Made by a program: the position numbers and the translations under genes. Below the pieces are notes generated by a model. It was not told where the DNA came from, made no database searches, and saw nothing but the letters and a program-made list of their open reading frames with translations. From Deltaproteobacteria bacterium (GTDB taxonomy: Bacteria > JADJOY01), in assembly GCA_016713535.1 (NCBI GenBank), contig JADJOY010000040.1:36281-100280 (forward strand): DNA of 64,000 nucleotides. Direction: 5' to 3'. Positions within the stretch are counted from its first letter, which is position 1; every line of letters begins with the position of its first letter. Below are positions 11,265 to 19,693 of the stretch, piece by piece.

Positions 11265-12812
11265 CTACCTGCCGGGAGGCGGGGCGCCCGACTCGAGCTG
11301 CTCGCGGGCCTTTTCGCGTTGGCCCTCGATGTCGGTCATGAGCTTGTACGCGACGTAGTACTTGTAGATGTTCCGCACGTAGGTGGTCGTCTCGCGGCCG
11401 ACCTTCTCCGCCGTCACGATCTCGACGTTGTTGAACCACTTGTTCGGATCGAGGCCACGCTTCTCCGCTTCCTTGCGCATGCGCGCGATCTTCGCGGGCC
11501 CGGCGTTGTAGGAGGCGAACGCGAACAACGTGCGGTTCGTCTCCTCGAAGTGGGCGTCGGCGAAGTACTGCGCCATCAGGTGGTCCATGTACTTCGCGCC
11601 CGCGTGGATGTTGGCGTCCGCCTGGCGGATGTCACCGACCTTCATCGACTGACCGGTGGCCGGCATGAGCTGCATGATGCCGACCGCTCCCACGGGACTC
11701 TTGGCGTCCTGGCGGAGCTGCGACTCCTGGTAGCCCTGCGCCGCGAGCATGAGCGGATCGAACGAGTAGCTCGCGGCGTGCTTCTCGAAGTAGTCGAGCG
11801 TCTGCTGGAAGCGCTGCCACTCCTGCGAGTCGGTGCTGTTGGTGATCTGCTTGATGCCCTGCTGGTACTGCTTGAAGCGCACGGCCAGGACGCCCTGCTT
11901 CTTCATGTAGTTCACGTAGCAGTCGTCGAGCGCGGCCGCGAGCTCGGGGCTCCCCTTCCGGAAGGCCCAGCCCGTCTTGCCTCCCGCGTGCACCACGAGG
12001 TCCTCGCGAGGCTTCACCGCGGGCAGGATCCTGGCCCACAGGCGCGCCTTCCAGTCGTCGACGACGAGCAGGCCCACCAGCTTGGCCTGGAGCATCTCCA
12101 TCAGGTCTTCGTCCTCGAGAGCATCAGGGACGAGGACGAGCGCGACCGCGGGCTTCTTCTCCGCCGCGAACCGCGCGTTGAGCGCGGTGAGGCTCTCGTA
12201 GCTGCTCGCCTTGCGCACGTGGACCGTCTTGCCGGCGAGGTCGTCGAGGCTTCCGACCTGCGGCGACGACGGTCCGGTCACCACGATCTCGCTCACCGGA
12301 CGGCCCAGCTCGGGTGCGAAGAAGTCGACCTGCTCGAGGCGACCCTCGGTGACGGTCAGGTTGCCCGCGGCGATGTCGCCGAGCCCCTGCACGAGGCCCG
12401 GGATCAGCCGGTCACGGGTGGTCGGGATCATGTAGACGGTGAGCGGCCGCTTGCCGAGGCGCTTGGCGTACTTCTTGTTGAGGTAGCCCTCGAAGTCGCG
12501 CACCAATTCGGCGGTGAGCCCCCGCTCGCGCCCGCGGTCGTTGAAGTAGAGCGTGCGGCTGAACGGCACCAGCACCCGGATCAGGCGCCGGTCGAGCATC
12601 GCCTCGAAGTCGCCGGTCCACGGCTTGACCGTGGTGGGCAGCGCGCGAGGACGGGTGGGCGCCGGTTCGGCGCCTTCGCGCGCGGTCCCCGCTGGAGACG
12701 GTGTGGCGGGGGCGTCGCTCGGCGCTGGTCCCAGCGCCGGGGCCGGCGGGGCCACCACCAGCAAGCTCGCGATCGCGATCGCGATCGCCACCGCTCGCCG
12801 CACGGTCGGCAT
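11265..12812 (-). CDS. MltF-like membrane-bound lytic transglycosylase
   Basis: 515 residues: an N-terminal hydrophobic segment (residues 1-26), a proline/alanine-rich linker, a family-3 solute-binding-like domain (about 60-300, RLIRVLVPFSRTLYF...LGDIAAGNLTVT) and a C-terminal SLT domain with GYQESQLRQDAKSPVGAVGIMQLMPATG-type sequence, where the Glu of QESQ is the expected catalytic acid, and FASYNAGPAKIARMR. This is the layout of MltF, which cuts peptidoglycan glycan strands with formation of anhydro ends. ATG 12812 lies five bases after the stop of the kinase-like gene, so the pair is probably translated together. The C-terminus (EQLESGAPPPGR) ends before a short convergent gap with the plus-strand glycosidase. 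Confidence 0.85.
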   Translation of the reverse strand: MPTVRRAVAIAIAIASLLVVAPPAPALGPAPSDAPATPSPAGTAREGAEPAPTRPRALPTTVKPWTGDFEAMLDRRLIRVLVPFSRTLYFNDRGRERGLTAELVRDFEGYLNKKYAKRLGKRPLTVYMIPTTRDRLIPGLVQGLGDIAAGNLTVTEGRLEQVDFFAPELGRPVSEIVVTGPSSPQVGSLDDLAGKTVHVRKASSYESLTALNARFAAEKKPAVALVLVPDALEDEDLMEMLQAKLVGLLVVDDWKARLWARILPAVKPREDLVVHAGGKTGWAFRKGSPELAAALDDCYVNYMKKQGVLAVRFKQYQQGIKQITNSTDSQEWQRFQQTLDYFEKHAASYSFDPLMLAAQGYQESQLRQDAKSPVGAVGIMQLMPATGQSMKVGDIRQADANIHAGAKYMDHLMAQYFADAHFEETNRTLFAFASYNAGPAKIARMRKEAEKRGLDPNKWFNNVEIVTAEKVGRETTTYVRNIYKYYVAYKLMTDIEGQREKAREQLESGAPPPGR

Positions 12813-12817
12813 CTCGT

Positions 12818-13451
12818 TCACGCCTGCGCAGCGGCAACCAGGGCGGCGATGGCGCGCTCGGCGTCCAGCTTGTCCGTGTTGATCACCAGGTCGTAGTGGG
12901 TCGGCAGCTCCCTGTCGACCCCGTAGAAGCGCTTCAGGTAATCGGCTCGACCATCGTCGTCTCTGGCGATCTGGGCGCGGCCGTCTCCCCCCTGGAGGTC
13001 CTCGACACGCTTGGCACGCACCTCCGGGAGAGGCGGTGACCAGTACGCGCAGGACATCGGTCCTCGCGGCGAGCGCCATCGACGCCGCATGGGCGACGAT
13101 CACCGCGCCACCCTCCTCGGCGATCTCGTGGATCGCCTGGCGGATCAGTGCTCGGTGGTCGTCGGGCGCCGGCTCGGGCTCCTTGCCACGCAGGTCGTAG
13201 TAGTCGAAGTCCATGGTCTTGCGGACCATGTCCATCCCCGCGACGCCGATCGACTCGAGGAGCCGCTTCATCACGCTCGGCTTGCGTTCGGTGGCCGCGA
13301 GCTCCTCGGGGCTGAGCTTGGCTTTGGCCGCGGCGCGCTCGATGACCTCTTCGTCGACGTAGCGAAAGCCGAGCTTCTCGGCGAGGACCTGCGCGAGCGC
13401 CACACCGACCGATCCGAACGTCCGCGACACGCACACCACTCGCACTTTCAT
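12818..13451 (-). CDS. Cytidylate-kinase-like protein (one frameshift)
   Basis: About 210 residues. The opening MKVRVVCVSRTFGSVGVALA is the glycine-rich phosphate-binding region of the Cytidylate_kin2 family, followed by EKLGFRYVDEEVIERAA and an Asp/Arg-rich lid and helix (YYDLRGKEPEP). The family is related to CMP kinase, but many members have no proven substrate. ATG 13451 has GGAGG nine bases upstream. The frame changes at the G3 run 13026-13028 (plus strand): dropping one base joins VLVTAS to PEVRAKRVEDLQ and leads to YLKRFYGVDRELPTHYDLVINTD, a normal C-terminus. It is directly upstream of the MltF-like gene; a shared role in the cell wall is possible but unproven. Confidence 0.75.
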
Positions 13452-13540
13452 GCGCACACCTCCGACGCAGGCTGATGGGGGAGCGCGATCGTAACACCAG
13501 CGTTCCCGCGCCAAAAACCCCGATCCAGCAGCCCACGCAA

Positions 13541-13556
13541 CGCCCCGATCGGGCAC
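13541..13556 (+). promoter_or_regulatory. Candidate operator, CCC-N4-GGGCAC, site 2
   Basis: CGCCCC-GATC-GGGCAC lies 105 bases before the ATG at 13661. It is the weakest of the seven sites because the last base of the right half differs (GGGCAC, not GGGCAG). It stands in the divergent gap between the kinase-like gene and the envelope cluster. Confidence 0.3.
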
Positions 13557-13660
13557 GTGGACGGGGTGGTGGGAATGTCCGATGCTCCGCGGGCCGCCGC
13601 GGTGGCCACGATGCTCCAGGTACCGCGGCCACCCGACTCAGTCCCGGACGGAGGAGACCC

Positions 13661-14164
13661 ATGGTCCCGCAATGGAAGCCGCTTGCCCTCGCCGTGGCGC
13701 TGGCGGGGCTCGCTCGAGCCGCCCCCGGCGCCGAGCCCGTCACCGCCCCCGCGACGGCGCTCTCCGCGGAGGCGGCCGACGCCACGCGATTCCGGCTCGA
13801 GGCCGAACGCCGCAAGGTCGTGGCCGCGAACCTGAGCCTCACGCCTGACGAGGCGAGCGCGTTCTGGCCCACCTACGACGAGTACCGCGCTCGGATGCAC
13901 GCGCTCGACGTGCGCCACCTGGCCGTTCTCGAGCGCTACGCCGAGGCCTCGAGAAACGGCACGTGGACCGACTCCCAGGCGACGTCCATGCTCGACGAGC
14001 TGCTCGCGACCGGAACCGAGCGGGCCACCACCCGCAAGGATTGGCGCGAGCGCTTCGCCAGCGTGCTACCGCCGAGGAAGGTAGTCGCCGTCTACCAGCT
14101 CGAGAATCGCCTCGACGCCGTGGTCACGCTGGGCGTGGCCTCGCAGCTACCACTCGCACAGTGA
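13661..14164 (+). CDS. Periplasmic helical protein, Spy/LTxxQ-like
   Basis: 167 residues with a signal peptide (MVPQWKPLALAVALAGLARAAPGAE). The mature part is helical and opens with RKVVAANLSLTPDEASAFWPTYDEYRARM, recalling the LTxxQ repeat of Spy/CpxP-like periplasmic proteins, and closes with KVVAVYQLENRLDAVVTLGVASQLPLAQ. Members of this loose group often occur beside envelope stress genes; the exact function is unknown. GGAGGAGACCC precedes ATG 13661, fixing the start. Its stop overlaps the next start (GTGA at 14161-14164), so it is translationally coupled to the outer-membrane barrel gene. A CCC-N4-GGGCAC element lies upstream. Confidence 0.7.
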   Translation: MVPQWKPLALAVALAGLARAAPGAEPVTAPATALSAEAADATRFRLEAERRKVVAANLSLTPDEASAFWPTYDEYRARMHALDVRHLAVLERYAEASRNGTWTDSQATSMLDELLATGTERATTRKDWRERFASVLPPRKVVAVYQLENRLDAVVTLGVASQLPLAQ

Positions 14165-15645
14165 CGCGCCCCCGTCCGACGAGGCTCGATCCGAGCCGGC
14201 GAGCATCGAAGCCGCTCATCACCGTGGCGTGTCTGGTCGCGGTCCTCGTCTTCGCCGACGTCGCGCGAGCCACGAACGACTCGGCCGCCGAGGCGTCCGG
14301 CGTCGAGCCAGCCCCGGCGGCACCGGAGGCGACGGTTGCGGCCGAGAGGGCACGCCCCGACTTCATCCGCAACCGCGCTTACCTGCCGGAGTTCTTGCTC
14401 AAGGACAAGAAGGAAGGCTGGTACGTCACCGGGTTCCCCGCGATCGGCTGGGACGACGAGGAAGGGTTCGTGCTCGGCGCGATGGCCGAGGTCTACGACA
14501 ACGGCTCGCGCGACGACGCCTTCTTCCGCTCCACGTCCTACCGCAAGCGCATCTCGATCGCGGCCACGTCGACCACCGAGGGCGTCCAGGACTACGGCGT
14601 CGCTCTCGACGCGCCTTACCTCGACGACTCGCCGTACCGGCTCAGGACCCGCGTCTACTACGGCCAGAACCCGCTCAACAACTACTTCGGGCGCGGCGAC
14701 GAGGCGATGGGCCTGCTGCGCTTTCCGGGCTCGGAGAAGGGCTACGTCGACTACGACGAGTACGAAGCCGCGACACGCGTGGCCGTCGACGGCGAGACGT
14801 ATGCCCGGTACGCGCAGTTCCTGACCCGCGAGCTGGGCGGGATCGTGATGGTCGAGCGCGACCTCGCCGGTGGCCTGGTGCGGCCGCTGATCGGGCTGCG
14901 CGTCTGGCACTCCGACATCCTCGACTACACCGGCCAGAAGGTGGACGCGATCGACTCGAGCGGTCAGAAGGTCGAGGCGATCGAGCGCCCCACGCGGATC
15001 CGCGAGGATCACGACGCCGGTCGCCTCACCGGCTTCGACGGTGGCTTCGACAACTACGTGAAGCTCGGGATCAGCGTCGACACCCGCGACTTCGAGCCCG
15101 ATCCCAACGAAGGAATCCTCGGCCAGCTCACCGCCGAGCTCGCGACCAAGGCCCTCGGCTCGGATTTCGACTACCAGCGCGTCACCACCTCGCTGGCGGG
15201 CTTCCACGACCTCGCGCCGTGCGGCGAGCGGGTGGTGCTCGCAGGACGAGCGCTCTACTCGATGCAGTTCGGCGAGGTGCCGTTCTTCGCCGACAACACC
15301 CTCGCCTTCAACACCTTCGACATCACCGGGCTCGGCGGCGGTCGCACCCTGCGCGGGTTCAAGCGCGACCGCTTCGTGGGCGACTCCGGCGCGCTCCTCG
15401 ACGGCGAGGTGCGCTGGAGCCTCACCGAGTTCGAGAAGTGGGACCAGCACTTCCGGCCGATGCTCGCCGGCTTCGTCGACACCGGGCGGGTCTTCGACGG
15501 GGTCGGTTTCAGCTTGAGGAAGTGGCGAGTGGGCTACGGTGTCGGCTTCCGCTTCGCGTGGAACCTCGCGACCGTGGTCAGCTTCGACTACGGCCGTAGC
15601 GAGGAGAGCGACATCCTCTACATGGCCTTCGGGCACCAGTTCTGA
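14161..15645 (+). CDS. Omp85/D15-like outer-membrane beta-barrel protein
   Basis: 494 residues. After a signal-like segment (PLITVACLVAVLVFADVARA) there is no obvious POTRA repeat; the rest is a barrel rich in alternating polar and aromatic residues. The C-terminal half has the surface-antigen D15 pattern: GGGRTLRGFKRDRFVGDSGALLDGEVRWSL (Omp85 strand and turn), a FVDTGRVFDG strand, GYGVGFRFAWN, and a final aromatic residue (GHQF). The GTG at 14161 overlaps the previous stop by four bases and gives the only start with a full export signal. Families with this form include patatin-type and TamA-like barrels. Its role here is unknown; a transporter or assembly function is inference. Confidence 0.75.
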   Translation: MTRPRPTRLDPSRRASKPLITVACLVAVLVFADVARATNDSAAEASGVEPAPAAPEATVAAERARPDFIRNRAYLPEFLLKDKKEGWYVTGFPAIGWDDEEGFVLGAMAEVYDNGSRDDAFFRSTSYRKRISIAATSTTEGVQDYGVALDAPYLDDSPYRLRTRVYYGQNPLNNYFGRGDEAMGLLRFPGSEKGYVDYDEYEAATRVAVDGETYARYAQFLTRELGGIVMVERDLAGGLVRPLIGLRVWHSDILDYTGQKVDAIDSSGQKVEAIERPTRIREDHDAGRLTGFDGGFDNYVKLGISVDTRDFEPDPNEGILGQLTAELATKALGSDFDYQRVTTSLAGFHDLAPCGERVVLAGRALYSMQFGEVPFFADNTLAFNTFDITGLGGGRTLRGFKRDRFVGDSGALLDGEVRWSLTEFEKWDQHFRPMLAGFVDTGRVFDGVGFSLRKWRVGYGVGFRFAWNLATVVSFDYGRSEESDILYMAFGHQF

Positions 15646-15655
15646 CCGTACCGCC

Positions 15656-15671
15656 CCCCCCTTTCGGGCAG
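15656..15671 (+). promoter_or_regulatory. Candidate operator, CCC-N4-GGGCAG, site 3
   Basis: CCCCCC-TTTC-GGGCAG lies in the 119-base gap before the DUF3300 gene, its right end 94 bases before the ATG at 15765. The right half matches sites 1, 4 and 7 exactly. Confidence 0.4.
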
Positions 15672-15764
15672 CCTTTCGCCCCGGCCGGAACCAGCTAAGA
15701 TCCGTTGGTCCACCGGTGCGAGCGGCGGTCCCGCGCAGCGGGACGAGCCGGGGCGGGAGGGGCC

Positions 15765-17111
15765 ATGGCATCGGAATTCCGACGTGCGGCGGCGTTTGCC
15801 TGTGCGGCGCTCATGATCTTCGGCGACCTGGCGGTGGTCGCCCAGGATGCGCCACCAGCGGCCGAGCCGACCGCGACCGCGGCGGCGCCTCCACCCGTCG
15901 CGGCGCCGGTCAAGGCGAACCCCGACCAGCTCGACTCGTTGGTGGCGCCGATCGCGCTCTATCCCGACCCGCTGCTGGCGCAGGTGCTGGTGGCCTCGAC
16001 CTACCCGCTCGAGCTCATCCAGCTCCAGCAATGGCTGGCGAAGAATCCGGGTCTGAAGGACAAGGCACTGGTCGACGCCGTCGCCAAGCAACCGTGGGAT
16101 CCCAGCATCCAGTCGATGGCGGCCTTCCCCGACGTGGTGAAGCGTCTCGCCGACGACATCCAGTGGACCACCGATCTCGGCAACGCGTTTCTCGCGCAGC
16201 AGCCGGAGGTCATGGACGCGGTCCAGCGGATGCGCACGAAGGCGCAAGCCAACGGTGCCTTGGTGTCGAACGAGCAGCAGACGGTCGAGACCAAGGTGAT
16301 CGAGGAGAAGACCGTCATCGTGGTCGAGTCCGCGAGCCCCGAGGTCATCTACGTGCCTTCCTACAGCCCGACCTACGTCTATGGTCCTCCCATCTATCCC
16401 TACCCGCCGGTCTACTACCCGCCCTACCCGGCGGGAGCGGCGCTGGTGACGTTCGGCGTGGGGATGGCGGTGGGTGCCGCGGTGTGGGGCGGCTCGTGCT
16501 GCGGCTGCGGCTGGGGGCACAGCGACGTCGACATCAACGTCAACAACAACTTCAACAGGGTGAACAACGTCCACGGCAGCGGCGCGAACGGGAATTGGCA
16601 GCACAACCCCACCCACCGGGGAGGCGCGCCGTATTCGGACCGCGCGACCGCGGCGAAGTACGGCGGCACGGCGCGCGGGGAGTCGCTGAGCCAACGCCAG
16701 GCCAAGGCGACGCAGCAGGGTTCGCGCCCGGCCGCAACCGCCGCCAACCGTTCCGGCGGCGCGGGGGCGGGCGATCGTTCCGGCGCGGGCGCGGGGCGCT
16801 CTCCGTCGCCGAGCGCCACCACTCGCTCTGCCGGCGGCGGCACGAGCTGGTCCGGCGCGAGCGACCGCTCGGCCGGCGGCGGTGATCGCTCGAGTGGCGC
16901 CAGCCGCAGCAGCGGTGGTGGCGGCGAACGCGTGGGCGATCGCACCATCCCGAGCAGCGGCGGCTCCAAGGCGGGAGGATTCGGCGGAGGCTCGAGTGGC
17001 TACAGCGGGTCGAGCGCTCGGTCGGCCAGCTCGCGCGGCGCATCGAGCATGGGCGGATCCAGAGGCGCCGGACGTAGCGGCGGCGGGCGTGGCGGCGGCG
17101 GGAGACGATGA
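15765..17111 (+). CDS. DUF3300 secreted protein
   Basis: 448 residues. A signal peptide (MASEFRRAAAFACAALMIFG) is followed by the DUF3300 domain at about 50-210: LDSLVAPIALYPDPLLAQVLVASTYPLE, WDPSIQSMAAFPDVVKRLADD and PEVIYVPSYSPTYVYG. Next is a Pro/Tyr-rich segment (YGPPIYPYPPVYYPPYP), a possible hydrophobic stretch around GAALVTFGVGMAVGAAVW with a CCGCG cluster, an Asn-rich part (DVDINVNNNFNRVNN), and a long Gly/Ser/Arg low-complexity tail. The function of DUF3300 is unknown; it is found next to DUF2950 in many proteobacteria, as here. ATG 15765 follows GGGAGG. The 3' end overlaps the next gene as ATGA. Confidence 0.85.
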   Translation: MASEFRRAAAFACAALMIFGDLAVVAQDAPPAAEPTATAAAPPPVAAPVKANPDQLDSLVAPIALYPDPLLAQVLVASTYPLELIQLQQWLAKNPGLKDKALVDAVAKQPWDPSIQSMAAFPDVVKRLADDIQWTTDLGNAFLAQQPEVMDAVQRMRTKAQANGALVSNEQQTVETKVIEEKTVIVVESASPEVIYVPSYSPTYVYGPPIYPYPPVYYPPYPAGAALVTFGVGMAVGAAVWGGSCCGCGWGHSDVDINVNNNFNRVNNVHGSGANGNWQHNPTHRGGAPYSDRATAAKYGGTARGESLSQRQAKATQQGSRPAATAANRSGGAGAGDRSGAGAGRSPSPSATTRSAGGGTSWSGASDRSAGGGDRSSGASRSSGGGGERVGDRTIPSSGGSKAGGFGGGSSGYSGSSARSASSRGASSMGGSRGAGRSGGGRGGGGRR

Positions 17112-18067
17112 CGATGGACGCGACGACTTCCAGGACGATGATTCGGACGGCACTCTTCGCCTACCTCACGTTCGCGTGTGCGACATCCCTGAGCGGGGAC
17201 GCTGTCGCGGCCCCCGCGGCGGCGCAGCCGAAGGCGTTCAGCACGCCGGAGCAGGCGAGCGAGGCTCTGATCGACGCAGCCGAGCGCTTCGACGTGGACG
17301 CGCTCAAGGAGATCCTCGGCCCCGAGGGCGCCGACCTGGTCGTCACCGAGGATCCGGTCCTCGACAAGAACCGCAGCGCGGCCTTTGCCGCCCAGGCGCG
17401 CAAGCAGATGCACGTCACGCGCGACCCCGCGAAGCCGAAGCTCGCGACCCTCTCCATCGGCGACGACGGCTGGCCGGTGCCGATGCCGATCGTCGAGCGC
17501 GGCGGTAAATGGCGCTTCGACACCAAGGCCGCGCGCGAGGAAGTCCTCTACAGGCGCATCGGGGAGAACGAGCTCGACGCCATCGACGTGTGCCGCGGCT
17601 ACGTAGCAGCGCAGCTCGAGTACGCGTCGGAGAAGCACGACGGCTCGTCGGTGAACCAGTACGCTCAGCGCGTGATCAGCACCCCCGGCAAGCACGACGG
17701 ACTCGCATGGCAGAACCCGGACGGCACCTGGGAAGGTCCGGTCGGCGAAGGGATCGCGCGGGTGATCGCCGAGGGCTACCACGATCGCTACGAGCCGTTT
17801 CACGGGTACTACTTCAAGATCCTCACCGGCCAGGGCAAGGCGGCGCCGCTCGGCGAGCTCGACTTCATGGTCAACGGCGTGATGATCGGCGGTTTCGCGC
17901 TCGTCGCCGCGCCGGCGGACTATCGCGCGACGGGCGTCAAGACCTTCATCGTGAGCCACGACGGCGTGGTCTTCGAGAAGGACCTCGGGCCCGAGACGCT
18001 CGAGGTGTTCCGCTCGATGACTCGCTTCGACCCCGACGACACCTGGACCCCCGTCTCCGAGTCCTGA
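17108..18067 (+). CDS. DUF2950 periplasmic protein
   Basis: 319 residues with a signal peptide ending near DAVAAPAAA. It matches DUF2950 along its length: KAFSTPEQASEALIDAAERFD, KWRFDTKAAREEVLYRRIGENEL, HDGLAWQNPDGTWEGPVGE, EPFHGYYFKILTGQG, and FIVSHDGVVFEKDLGPET near the end. The domain occurs as a partner of DUF3300, but no activity is established. The ATG at 17108 overlaps the DUF3300 stop; a second ATG at 17114 is possible. The two genes form an operon that ends at a strong hairpin at 18076-18103. Confidence 0.85.
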   Translation: MTMDATTSRTMIRTALFAYLTFACATSLSGDAVAAPAAAQPKAFSTPEQASEALIDAAERFDVDALKEILGPEGADLVVTEDPVLDKNRSAAFAAQARKQMHVTRDPAKPKLATLSIGDDGWPVPMPIVERGGKWRFDTKAAREEVLYRRIGENELDAIDVCRGYVAAQLEYASEKHDGSSVNQYAQRVISTPGKHDGLAWQNPDGTWEGPVGEGIARVIAEGYHDRYEPFHGYYFKILTGQGKAAPLGELDFMVNGVMIGGFALVAAPADYRATGVKTFIVSHDGVVFEKDLGPETLEVFRSMTRFDPDDTWTPVSES

Positions 18068-18075
18068 GGGGGCCC

Positions 18076-18103
18076 GGCGGGCGGCGACGCTCCACCGCCC
18101 GCC
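18076..18103. terminator. Hairpin between convergent genes
   Basis: GGCGGGCGG and CCGCCCGCC form a 9-bp G+C-only stem with a 10-base loop, between the end of DUF2950 (plus) and the sulfatase (minus). There is no U-run on either side, so intrinsic termination is likely but not certain. Confidence 0.5.
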
Positions 18104-18134
18104 CGGAGGCCCCTCGTTGCGCGGGTCGTGCCGC

Positions 18135-19583
18135 TCAGGGCGCGGCTTCGATGGCCTTGGCGGCGCCCGGGATGGCGACCGAACCGAAATACGCCTCCTT
18201 GGCGATGCCAGCCGCCTGGGTCAGGAAGAACGGCGGAGCCGACTCCTTGGCGAGGGACTCCGCGCGCGCCTGGAGTTCCTTCACGATCTCGGGATTCGCA
18301 CTCGCGACGTTGGCCTTCTCACCCGGATCCCGGGCCAGGTCGTAGAGCTCGACCCGCGACGGCAGCAACGCCCACCACACCAGCTTCCAGTTGCCCTTGC
18401 GCACGGCGGCGCGGAACGGCTCGATTCCGTACACCACCTCGGTGCGCGGCGAAGGCTTGCCGGCGGCGATCGTGTCCCACGCGTCCAGGCCGTCGAGCGG
18501 CTTGCCACCGGCGGTGGACGCGCCGGCGAGCCCCGCGAGGGTCGGGTACATGTCCACCTGGTGGAGGGGTTGATCCACCACCGTCCCGGCGGCGATGTGT
18601 CCGGGCCAGTTGACCAGTGAGACCACCCGCGTGCCGCCCTCGTAGAGCGTCCCCTTCCCTTCTCGCCACGGGCCGTTGTCCGCGGGGGTCGTCCCTCCCG
18701 AGGTGTCGACCTCACCGGTGAACTTGGGGTCGCGCGGACCGCCGTTGTCGCTCGCGAACACGATCAGGGTGTTCTCGCGCATCTTGCGATCCTCGAGGGC
18801 CTTCACGACGCGCCCGATCTGGTCGTCGAGGGCGGTCACCATCGCCGCGTAGGTGCGGCGGTTGGTGTCCGCGATCGACCCGTACCGATCGACGTACTCC
18901 TGCGGCGCCTGGTAGGGCGCGTGTGGCGCGGTGAACGTGAGATAGAGGAACAGCGGCTTCGAGGTGTCGTGGGCGCCGATCTGCTTCACCGCCTCGTCGC
19001 CGATCAGCTGCGTCGCGTAGCCCTTCTCGTCGAGCGGCTCACCCTCCCGGAACCAGTCGACGACCCCGTGGGCGGAGTGGGTGTAGTAGTCGATCTCCCC
19101 GAGCAGCGCGCCGTACTGGCGGTCGAAGCCGCGACTCTGCGGCCAGTACTTCTTGTCGGCGTGGCCGAGGTGCCACTTCCCGACGATCGACGTCTGGTAA
19201 CCCGCTTCCGCGAGGGACTGCGGCAGCAGGCGCTCGTCGGTCGGCAACCCGTACGTGCCCGCGGACGGGATCACCGCCGTCTGCAGCCCGTAGCGGTGCG
19301 GATACCGCCCGGTCATGAGGGCCGCCCGCGACGGCGTGCACATGGGCTGCGTGTAGAACTGCTCGAGTCGCGCTCCGCCCTTGGCGAGCGAGTCGATGTG
19401 CGGCGTCTGGATGTCGGAGCCGTGGAAGCCGACGTCTTTCCAGCCCAGATCGTCGGCGAGGACATAGACGACGTTGGGACGCGACCCCGCGTCCTTCGTC
19501 GCCGCCCGGCTCACCGCCGGTGCCACGACGATCATCCCCACGAGCAACAGCCACCTCGACACGATGTGTCGCTTCACGCGCAT
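18135..19583 (-). CDS. Arylsulfatase-type S1 sulfatase, exported
   Basis: 482 residues. Signal peptide (residues 1-27), then PNVVYVLADDLGWKDVGFHG (calcium-binding Asp pair) and the sulfatase signature CTPSRAALMTGRYP, whose Cys82 would be converted to formylglycine, and GKWHLGH with the conserved Lys/His. ASDNGG further on gives the second metal Asp/Asn. It hydrolyses sulfate esters in the periplasm; the substrate is unknown. No formylglycine-generating enzyme is in the window. ATG 19583 has AAGGAG almost touching it; a GTG two codons later (19577) has seven-base spacing and could be the true start. It is a single gene facing the DUF2950 operon across a hairpin. Confidence 0.88.
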   Translation of the reverse strand: MRVKRHIVSRWLLLVGMIVVAPAVSRAATKDAGSRPNVVYVLADDLGWKDVGFHGSDIQTPHIDSLAKGGARLEQFYTQPMCTPSRAALMTGRYPHRYGLQTAVIPSAGTYGLPTDERLLPQSLAEAGYQTSIVGKWHLGHADKKYWPQSRGFDRQYGALLGEIDYYTHSAHGVVDWFREGEPLDEKGYATQLIGDEAVKQIGAHDTSKPLFLYLTFTAPHAPYQAPQEYVDRYGSIADTNRRTYAAMVTALDDQIGRVVKALEDRKMRENTLIVFASDNGGPRDPKFTGEVDTSGGTTPADNGPWREGKGTLYEGGTRVVSLVNWPGHIAAGTVVDQPLHQVDMYPTLAGLAGASTAGGKPLDGLDAWDTIAAGKPSPRTEVVYGIEPFRAAVRKGNWKLVWWALLPSRVELYDLARDPGEKANVASANPEIVKELQARAESLAKESAPPFFLTQAAGIAKEAYFGSVAIPGAAKAIEAAP

Positions 19584-19693
19584 TCTCCTTTTGACAGCCC
19601 CTGGGCAGTCGCCGCCCCGGCCGATGGAAGTCCGCGATCTTACACGCGAGACTCGTGGAACGATACGCCCGCGTACCCACCGATTCGCGCGGC

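Noticed and set aside
11265-12896. Plus-strand open frame across the MltF-like region
   Set aside because: It is the complement of a well-supported lytic transglycosylase; the real motifs (SLT Glu, binding domain) are on the minus strand.
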